DNA of 19,467 nucleotides from Candidatus Parvarchaeota archaeon (GTDB lineage Archaea > Nanobdellota > Nanobdellia > Parvarchaeales > Parvarchaeaceae), in contig JAMCSQ010000004.1 of assembly GCA_023378805.1 (NCBI GenBank), positions 1-19,467 of the forward strand, read 5' to 3'. Under the pieces are notes generated by a model that saw only the letters and a list, made by a program, of their open reading frames with translations, was not told the origin of the DNA and did not search any database. A program made the translations under genes and the position numbers. Shown here piece after piece: positions 14,504 to 19,467 of this stretch; position 1 is the stretch's first letter, and the number at the start of each line of letters is the position of its first letter.

Positions 14504-15787
14504 CTTCCAGCTCCTATTAAAAGTTTTAACTTCTTCATAGCGTATAGTTCCTGCTTCTTTGGATCATGGCTCGTAGACCTTGCTTGAATATTCAGCTTAG
14601 CAAGTTCCGCCGTCAGAGAATTCTCAACAGGCTTAAATTCCCCTCTGTCCGAGGGTATTTGATTTAATCCTATTTGATTAAGACCGAAATTTCTTATGTT
14701 TATTGCTGCGTTTACATCCCTGTCTAGCTTAGTCTTACAGCTCTTGCATGTCCATTCTCTTTCTTTTAACGTCAAATCATTATTGACATGCCCGCATACA
14801 CTGCATGTCTTTGACGACTTTTCAAACATTCCTATCTCTATTATGTTCTTTCCTGATTTTTCTGCCTTGTACTTAAGGAACTGGAAGAATCTGCTCCAGC
14901 TCACATTGCCTATTGCCTTTGCCAGGTTGTGGTTCTTCTTCATTCCTCTAACGTTTAATGTTTCTATCACTATGGTATCGAACCGCTTGGTTATCGCCGT
15001 TGATACCTTATGAATGAAATCATTTCTTTGACTGGCTACTTTTTCATGTGTTTTTGCCACCATTAATCTTGCCTTGTCTCTGTTTTTGCTGCCTTTTTGC
15101 TTCCTTGACAATGCTCTCTGCCTGCTCTTTAGCAGCTTCTCTGATTTCTGCAGAAACTTTGGATTACTGATCTTTATACCGTTTGACAGTACAGCAAAGT
15201 CTTTTAATCCCATGTCAATGCCTATGGTTTTGTTGGATCATTCGTTATTTGCACTTTTTGAGGTGTTTCTTTTCTGTCGTCCACTGTGATAGAGACGAAG
15301 TACTTGCCTGTAGGTGTTTTTGTTACTGTTAATTGCTTCACTTTGTCCCTTGGGAATTCCCTGTGAATTCCATCTTTATGCCTTTTCCCATCTTAGGAAG
15401 GTACAGTAAATTGTCAGTGAAGTTGAAGAACTGTGGAACTCTAAAGGACTACCTGTTTGTTTTCTTCTTGTAATTTGGGTATTTCGATATGCCTTTGAAG
15501 AATGCCTTGAATGCCTTGTCCAAATCCATCAATGCTTGCTGCAATGATTGTGAGTTGGCTTCATTAAGCCATTTGTATTCTTCCTTCTGCTTTAACTCTC
15601 TTAAGAATCTTGCTGTATCATAGTAGTTTAATCCCTTCTTTTGCTTATCGTTTTTATGCTCTTTGTAATAGCTTTCTCTCAACTCTAAGGCTTTATTCCA
15701 CACTACTCTAGTGCAGCCAAAGTATTTTGAAAACAGTTCTTTTTGATCTTTGTTAGGATACAGCCTAAATTTGTATGCTGTTAACAT
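14497..15787 (-). pseudogene. tnpB: TnpB (RNA-guided nuclease of IS200/IS605 elements), disrupted
   Basis: Three pieces of one TnpB can be read. Residues 1-112 (15449-15787, MLTAYKFRLYPNKDQKEL) end at an in-frame TAG at 15449-15451, where CAG would restore NRQSFRVPQ. The frame continues to about 15365, where loss of one base (TTC-CAC read as TTCAC) shifts it. A middle part (HREFPRDKVKQ, TPTGKYFVSITVDD) follows to about 15226, where one more missing base shifts it to GIDMGLKDFAV. The last piece (14497-15213) has the RuvC Glu (VIETLNVRGM), the zinc finger (CSVCG and CKSC) and DRDVNAAINI. The catalytic residues survive but the chain cannot be made. The restored length, about 430, is normal. A short in-frame duplication (GLNQIGLNQI) lies near the end. 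Confidence 0.88.
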
Positions 15788-15843
15788 ATTGTTGTTTTAC
15801 CACTTCTGTTATTTATGTTTTCCACTTTTGAGTTCGCTTTCAT

Positions 15844-15863
15844 CCCACGATTTAAATCGTAGG
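15844..15863 (-). repeat. Left-end hairpin of the IS200/IS605-group element
   Basis: The 14-bp perfect palindrome ACGATTTAAATCGT (15847-15860), with two further C-G pairs outside one mismatch, lies 56 bp upstream of the tnpB start. Its position mirrors the right-end hairpin, so it is read as the left-end structure of the element. Confidence 0.65.
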
Positions 15864-15930
15864 TTTTCCCACTCACACTTTATAAACTTACAGTGCCATC
15901 ATATAATAACAGTAATATTTGCTAAGAAAG

Positions 15931-15968
15931 GTTTATATAGGTATTTAATCATATATAACCTATAAATT
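15931..15968 (+). promoter_or_regulatory. Promoter region of aIF1 with several TATA-like elements
   Basis: Three elements occur in a row: TTTATATAG (15932), ATATATAACC (15951) and TATAAATTTT (15961). They lie 30-60 bp before the aIF1 ATG at 15996. A GGGG run at 15974-15977 could be a ribosome-binding site, but its 18-bp spacing is long. Which TATA is used cannot be told from sequence. Confidence 0.45.
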
Positions 15969-15995
15969 TTAAAGGGGTTGAATAAAAAGATAAAA

Positions 15996-16298
15996 ATGAC
16001 AGAAGTTTGTCCGGTTTGTGGTCTTCCAAAAGACCTTTGTATCTGCGGTACCATTTCGCAGGAAACGCAGAAAATAAAGATTTACACTAAAAAGGTTTCT
16101 TTCAAAAAGATGGTTACTATTATAAGTGGTCTGGATCCAAAAGCTGTAAATATAAAGGACCTTACAAAAATATTAAAAACAAAGATAGCCTGCGGCGGAA
16201 CATTTAAAGACGGCATGATAGAATTACAAGGGGAACACATAGATAAAGTAAAAGATATACTTATCAAACAGGGTTTTCCTGAGTCCTCTTTTTCTTAA
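15996..16298 (+). CDS. Translation initiation factor aIF1 (SUI1 family)
   Basis: A 100-residue SUI1 protein. In archaea aIF1 binds the small subunit and checks start-codon choice. From the ATG at 15996 it begins MTEVCPVCGLPKDLCICG, the zinc-finger-like start typical of archaeal aIF1 (C-P-x-C-G-L-P-x-x-L-C-x-C). The SUI1 fold follows: VSFKKMVTIISGLDPKAVNI, then TKIACGGTFKDGMIELQGEH, the conserved core. An in-frame TTG at 15978 would add six residues (MNKKIK), but the family start and the GGGG run placed before it favour the ATG. In many euryarchaea this gene lies inside the ribosomal cluster beside Rpp29; here it stands apart. Its stop overlaps the metG stop on the other strand by 4 bp. Confidence 0.93.
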   Translation: MTEVCPVCGLPKDLCICGTISQETQKIKIYTKKVSFKKMVTIISGLDPKAVNIKDLTKILKTKIACGGTFKDGMIELQGEHIDKVKDILIKQGFPESSFS

Positions 16299-17746
16299 GT
16301 TACCTTATTAAAAAGATTTTCTCCTCTTTCTACATTTGTATTAAATTCCCTAAAAACCGCATCTGCTAATAACTGTGGTTTTATTCCAAGCTTCTTTTCT
16401 ATTTTCTCTGCAGTTGATGGCATAAATGGTTTTAAAAAGATTGCAGATACCCTTATTGCCTCTAATGAATTGTAAAGTACCTTTGCTAGTTCTTTACCTT
16501 GTAATTTCCACGGCTCCTTATCGTTTATATATCTATTTATTTTTCTTATTCCTTCAAATATAAGATTCAATGCAGAGTACAGATCCTTTTTATCAAAGTT
16601 TTCAATTATTTCCTTCTTTTTTATAAAATCTTCTATTTCTACCTCTCCTTCTATTTTGTCTTTGAACCTTTCCGCAATGGTCAAAACCCTAGCAACTAAA
16701 TTACTTAAGTCAGCCATAAGCTCTCCGTTTATTCTTCCCTTTAATGCTGATTCTGAAAAGTCCCCATCATCCCATGTTGGCTTTTCCCTCAATAAAAAAT
16801 ATCTGAATGCATCCGCCGAATATTTATCAACTATTTCTATAGGGTCTACAACATTTCCAATAGACTTGCTCATTTTTCTACCTTCAACTGTCCACCAGCC
16901 ATGCGCCATTATGTTTTTTGGAAGTGGTAAACCTGCAGCTAAAAGCATTGCCGGCCAGATTACTGAATGGAACCACACTATCTCCTTGCCTACTAAATGA
17001 ATATCTGCCGGCCAGAATTCTTTGAATTCACTACCATCCGGCCAGTTTAAGGCACTTAAATAATTAAGTAATGCATCAAACCACACATAAACGGAATGAC
17101 TTTCATCAAATGGAAACTTTATACCCCATGAAACGCTCTTTCGGGTTATATCCAAATCCTTTAATTCTCCCTTAAGTCTGCTTAATATCTCATTTGCATT
17201 TTTTCCCGGCGTTATCAAGCCATTTTCTATAAGCTTCACTATTTGTTCCTTGTATTTGCTTAATCTAAAGAAGTAAGCTTCTTCCTTTATCTTTTGAACC
17301 TCCCTACCGCAGTCAGGACATTTTCCATTCACAAGTTCGCTTTCCGTTATATATCTTTCATCTGGCAAGCAATAAAATCCCTCATATTCACCTTTGTAAA
17401 TATCTCCATTATCCCATACCTTTCTTATAAATTCAGTTACCGCTGATTCGTGGTACTCATCCGTAGTGCGTATGAACTTATCATAAGAGATATCAAGCTT
17501 TTTCCATGCATCTTTATATATCTGTGAGTTTTCGTCAACAAACTCCTTTGGTGTTTTATGTTTCTCTGCTGCAGCTTTCTCTATCTTACCACCATGCTCA
17601 TCTGTGCCCGTCAAAAAGAAAACTTTTTCGTTGTTTAGCCTATGCCATCTTGCAAGTATATCTGCGATTACAGTAGTATATGCATGCCCTATGTGAGGCT
17701 TATCATTGACATAGTAAATCGGAGTAGTTATGTAAAATTTTTCCAT
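16295..17746 (-). CDS. metG: Methionyl-tRNA synthetase, bacterial type
   Basis: A 483-residue class I synthetase that charges tRNA-Met. The start FYITTPIYYVNDKPHIGHAY (HIGH at 18-21) and FFLTGTDEHGGKIEKAA are those of bacterial MetRS (Bacillus/Thermus group). Typical archaeal enzymes instead begin with a SALPYANGPIHIGH-like sequence. The connective region keeps C126 but has Asp at 129 (CLPD), then CPDC (143-146), as in the bacterial class with one incomplete metal knuckle. EEAYFFRLSKY, VWFDALLNYLSAL, HGWWTVEGRKMSKSIGNVVDP (KMSKS at 291-295) and a C-terminal anticodon-binding helical domain follow. No C-terminal tRNA-binding (EMAP-like) domain is attached. It lies directly downstream of the initiator tRNA-Met gene on the same strand, 27 bp away, and convergent with aIF1. 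Confidence 0.95.
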   Translation of the reverse strand: MEKFYITTPIYYVNDKPHIGHAYTTVIADILARWHRLNNEKVFFLTGTDEHGGKIEKAAAEKHKTPKEFVDENSQIYKDAWKKLDISYDKFIRTTDEYHESAVTEFIRKVWDNGDIYKGEYEGFYCLPDERYITESELVNGKCPDCGREVQKIKEEAYFFRLSKYKEQIVKLIENGLITPGKNANEILSRLKGELKDLDITRKSVSWGIKFPFDESHSVYVWFDALLNYLSALNWPDGSEFKEFWPADIHLVGKEIVWFHSVIWPAMLLAAGLPLPKNIMAHGWWTVEGRKMSKSIGNVVDPIEIVDKYSADAFRYFLLREKPTWDDGDFSESALKGRINGELMADLSNLVARVLTIAERFKDKIEGEVEIEDFIKKKEIIENFDKKDLYSALNLIFEGIRKINRYINDKEPWKLQGKELAKVLYNSLEAIRVSAIFLKPFMPSTAEKIEKKLGIKPQLLADAVFREFNTNVERGENLFNKVT

Positions 17747-17773
17747 TCTTTTTGATTTACCTTTAAATTATTA

Positions 17774-17849
17774 TAGCGGAGGTGGGATTTGAACCACACG
17801 ACCTCTGGGTTATGAGCCCAGCGAGCACTCCTGGCTGCTCTACTCCGCT
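17774..17849 (-). tRNA. Initiator tRNA-Met (CAU)
   Basis: A cloverleaf folds from 17849 to 17774: acceptor AGCGGAG/CTCCGCT, D-stem GAGC/GCTC, anticodon stem CTGGG/CCCAG with loop CTCATAA (anticodon CAT), T-loop TTCAAAT, discriminator A. The A1-U72 pair at the end of the acceptor and the three G-C pairs next to the anticodon loop mark it as an initiator, not an elongator. The CCA end is not encoded. The T-stem pairs as GTG-T-GG with CCCAC, leaving one unpaired T; without the bulge only two pairs form. The rest of the molecule looks normal. The gene lies just upstream of metG on the same strand. Confidence 0.93.
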
Positions 17850-17870
17850 TTGATTTATTTAATAGTTGCT

Positions 17871-17884
17871 TCTTATTTAATAAC
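17871..17884 (-). promoter_or_regulatory. TATA box for initiator tRNA (and possibly metG)
   Basis: The minus strand reads GTTATTAAATAAGA, centred about 28 bp before the mature tRNA 5' end, which would start transcription about 3 nt upstream of it. A second AT-rich stretch near 17858 is too close. The 27-bp gap to metG would allow read-through into the synthetase gene. Confidence 0.5.
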
Positions 17885-17905
17885 TTTTACCAAACTGTAA
17901 AATAG

Positions 17906-17914
17906 TTATTTAAA
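17906..17914 (+). promoter_or_regulatory. TATA box for UMP kinase (leaderless spacing)
   Basis: TTATTTAAA is centred 26 bp before the pyrH ATG (17936), so the message should start at the A of the start codon. It is back to back with the tRNA promoter, about 30 bp away on the opposite strand. Confidence 0.6.
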
Positions 17915-17935
17915 CCCTGTGCTCCTTTTAATTTT

Positions 17936-18571
17936 ATGTCCATAGTCATATCTCTTGGCGGCTCATTTCTATTTGACAAGAAAAGAGATACCTCTTTGCT
18001 TTTCAATGAATTAAAAAAATTAAATGAAAAATTCTTGGTTATAACTGGCGGAGGGCCTATAGCAAGGGAATACATAGATTTCTCCAAAGATTTCAATCTT
18101 AGTGAAAAGGAACTGCACACTGTAGGCATAAAATGCACACACATAAATGCATGGGTAATGTCAAAGGCATTCAAGACAGATTATACCGATAAGGATCCAA
18201 GAAAGATAAAAACAAACAAAAGGATAACGCTTACGGGAGGCTACCTTCCGGGATGGACAACTGATACCTGCGCAGCATATGCTGCAGTTTCAACACATTC
18301 TAAGGTTATATTTAACATGTCAAAAGAAATGGGGGTTTACGACAAAGACCCTAGAAAATTCAAGGATGTAAAACTTCTCAAAAACATAGGCTTCGAAAAA
18401 CTTTACGCGCTTACAAAAGGAAAACGTGTACCCGGTATGAACTTTATATTTGATCCGTTAGCAGCAAAAATATGCAAAAAGAACAACATAGCAGTTGTAG
18501 TTACAAACGATATTGAGGACATAAAAAGATACCTTGAAAACAAGGAGATAAAAGGGACCATTGTAAGATAG
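17936..18571 (+). CDS. pyrH: UMP kinase, archaeal type
   Basis: A 211-residue member of the amino-acid kinase fold that makes UDP from UMP and ATP. The N-terminal strand VISLGGSFL and the loop VITGGGPIAREYI (35-47) are the phosphate-binding glycine loops. GIKCTHINAWVM (64-75) matches the archaeal UMP kinase helix, and TGGYLPGWTTDTCAAYAA (100-117) is the UMP-binding segment with the T-T-D motif. GVYDKDPRKFKDVKLL (133-148) is the ATP-binding region, and FDPLAAKI (172-179) is conserved near the C-terminus. Archaeal relatives are about 220-228 residues, so it is slightly short. It is followed 31 bp later by topA, which has its own promoter. Confidence 0.94.
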   Translation: MSIVISLGGSFLFDKKRDTSLLFNELKKLNEKFLVITGGGPIAREYIDFSKDFNLSEKELHTVGIKCTHINAWVMSKAFKTDYTDKDPRKIKTNKRITLTGGYLPGWTTDTCAAYAAVSTHSKVIFNMSKEMGVYDKDPRKFKDVKLLKNIGFEKLYALTKGKRVPGMNFIFDPLAAKICKKNNIAVVVTNDIEDIKRYLENKEIKGTIVR

Positions 18572-18572
18572 G

Positions 18573-18581
18573 CTTATATAC
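18573..18581 (+). promoter_or_regulatory. TATA box for topA (leaderless spacing)
   Basis: CTTATATAC is centred 26 bp before the topA ATG (18603) and begins 2 bp after the pyrH stop. A second AT-rich stretch (TATATATATT, 18586-18595) is too close to the ATG for the usual spacing. Confidence 0.6.
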
Positions 18582-18602
18582 TACTATATATATTATTCTA
18601 AA

Positions 18603-19467
18603 ATGCAACTGATAATAGCAGAAAAAAGCACGGCTGCGGAAACCATTGCGAAAAATCTTGCAGAAACAAAAATAAAGACCGAGGAATTCGGGCCTGTAAA
18701 GGTTTGGTATACAAAAATAAACGGTGAAGAAACGGTTGTAATGCCGCTTAAAGGCCACATCAAAAATGTAAGGTATCCAGAAACATTCAAAAAATGGAAT
18801 GAAGAAACTTTAATGAAGATGATAGATGCGAAACTTGTTTACACTCCTGCTGCTGAGGAAAATATTTCTGTAATAAAAAAATTTGCCAAGAAAGCAGATA
18901 AAATAATAATAGCGACAGACTATGATACGGAAGGTGAATCAATAGGATTTGAAGCAATCAATGTAGCAAGAGAAGAAAATGGCAAAGCGAAGATATACCG
19001 CAGCGTGTTCTCATCCCTTACTACAAAGGAATTAACAGAGGCATTTAAAAACCTGCAAAAACCAAATAAGAGCCTTTCGGACAGCGCAGATGCTAGAAGA
19101 GAAATTGACCTTATACTTGGTGCAGTTTTAACAAGATTTATATCGCTTGCAGCCGAAAGACTTGGAAATTCATTTTTGTCTATAGGAAGGGTACAAACTC
19201 CTACTCTTGCCCTTATAGTGAGCAGAGATGCTGAAAGAAGAGCATTTAAACCTGAAAAGTACTGGAGATTTCTGGCTACAGTGCAAGCGGGAGACTCTAC
19301 ATTTATAGCTGAATACAAAGATGGAAAAATATTTGATGAAAAAACTGCAGAAAAACTAAGAAAGATAAAAAAAGAGAAAAATGCTAATATAACAAAAGTT
19401 GAGAACAAAAGAAAGAGAGTCAGCCCTCCAAAGCCTTTTAACACGACTTCTTTTCTAAGAAGCGCGG
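18603..19467 (+). CDS. topA: DNA topoisomerase I (type IA), N-terminal part
   Basis: About 288 codons are visible; the gene leaves the window on the right. The TOPRIM domain starts LIIAEKSTAAETIAKNLA (Glu7) and holds IIATDYDTEGESIGFE (D106, D108, E110, E112), the metal-binding acidic cluster. ADARREIDLILGAVLTRF (162-179) and IGRVQTPTLALIV (194-206) follow, both strongly conserved in type IA enzymes. The last visible stretch (PPKPFNTTSFLRSA) normally precedes the catalytic Tyr, which lies beyond the window. The enzyme relaxes negative supercoils by cutting one strand. No helicase domain is seen before the TOPRIM domain, so it is not a reverse gyrase. Confidence 0.95.
   Translation, partial: MQLIIAEKSTAAETIAKNLAETKIKTEEFGPVKVWYTKINGEETVVMPLKGHIKNVRYPETFKKWNEETLMKMIDAKLVYTPAAEENISVIKKFAKKADKIIIATDYDTEGESIGFEAINVAREENGKAKIYRSVFSSLTTKELTEAFKNLQKPNKSLSDSADARREIDLILGAVLTRFISLAAERLGNSFLSIGRVQTPTLALIVSRDAERRAFKPEKYWRFLATVQAGDSTFIAEYKDGKIFDEKTAEKLRKIKKEKNANITKVENKRKRVSPPKPFNTTSFLRSA

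Larger units (their letters stand above)
14470..15885 (-). mobile_element. Decayed IS200/IS605-group element (tnpB only)
   Basis: A unit of about 1.4 kb has a hairpin at each end and a broken tnpB between them. No tnpA (Y1 transposase) is present, so it would have moved only with help from a transposase elsewhere. The outer limits are estimates: elements of this group make no target duplication and have no terminal inverted repeats, so the ends cannot be fixed without an empty site. It lies between the promoters of argS and aIF1 and interrupts no recognisable gene. Confidence 0.75.

Noticed and set aside
15449..15451. In-frame TAG in tnpB as a sign of amber recoding (such as pyrrolysine)
   Set aside because: Two frameshifts follow in the same gene, and CAG-to-TAG is a single-base change, so it is ordinary decay. 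Other genes in the window end with TAA, TGA or TAG without read-through signs.
15978..15995. TTG at 15978 as the aIF1 start
   Set aside because: It adds six residues with no match to the family start, and the GGGG run directly abuts it, too close for a ribosome-binding site. The ATG at 15996 gives the usual archaeal N-terminus.
18920..19444. Open frame of 174 codons on the minus strand opposite topA
   Set aside because: It is the antisense shadow of a well-conserved topoisomerase coding sequence, and its Ser/Phe/Leu-rich translation is typical of such shadows.
1..19467. CRISPR array, defence genes, riboswitch or rRNA
   Set aside because: Reading both strands I found no spaced direct repeats, cas-like motifs, known aptamer layout or rRNA segments. 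The only guide-RNA related item is the broken tnpB.

Overview
The window is a compact, AT-rich piece of an archaeal chromosome. The archaeal assignment rests on ribosomal proteins in the archaeal order (including S4e and the RNase P subunit Rpp29 inside the cluster), the small subunit of DNA polymerase D, an archaeal-type UMP kinase, aIF1, an archaeal initiator tRNA, and TATA boxes about 26 bp upstream of start codons. PolD argues against a crenarchaeon. Small proteins, overlapping genes and low GC suggest a reduced-genome lineage, for example an ARMAN-like DPANN archaeon. That placement is an inference; no marker here settles it.

Region 1 (1-4840, minus strand) is ribosomal: uL3-uL4-uL23, then Rpp29-uS17-uL14-uL24-eS4-uL5-uS14-uS8 (uS8 is cut by the window edge). 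The block uL2-uS19-uL22-uS3-uL29 that normally lies between uL23 and Rpp29 is absent, and a 52-bp gap with its own TATA-like element takes its place. Region 2 (4979-6319) is pyruvate kinase with its own promoter. Region 3 (6351-12553) is a tightly packed minus-strand set: PolD small subunit, two dissimilar thymidylate-kinase-family genes, and a 1180-residue surface protein with a class III (type IV pilin-like) signal peptide. Region 4 (12638-14407) is arginyl-tRNA synthetase.

Region 5 (about 14470-15885) is a decayed IS200/IS605-group element. It has only a tnpB, broken by one in-frame stop and two single-base frameshifts, and keeps a hairpin at each end. Region 6 (about 15930-17850) groups three translation-initiation functions: aIF1, methionyl-tRNA synthetase (of bacterial type) and initiator tRNA-Met. 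Region 7 (17936-19467, plus strand) holds UMP kinase and the first part of a type IA DNA topoisomerase.

The genes are almost all housekeeping: ribosome assembly, translation initiation and aminoacylation, pyrimidine nucleotide supply (UMP kinase, dTMP kinases) and replication (PolD, topoisomerase). I see no CRISPR array, defence island or clearly new multi-gene system. The points worth a second look are the split ribosomal cluster, the initiation-themed cluster with its bacterial-type MetRS, the two divergent dTMP kinases, the nested-domain surface protein, a bulged T-stem in the initiator tRNA, and several promoters placed for leaderless mRNAs.
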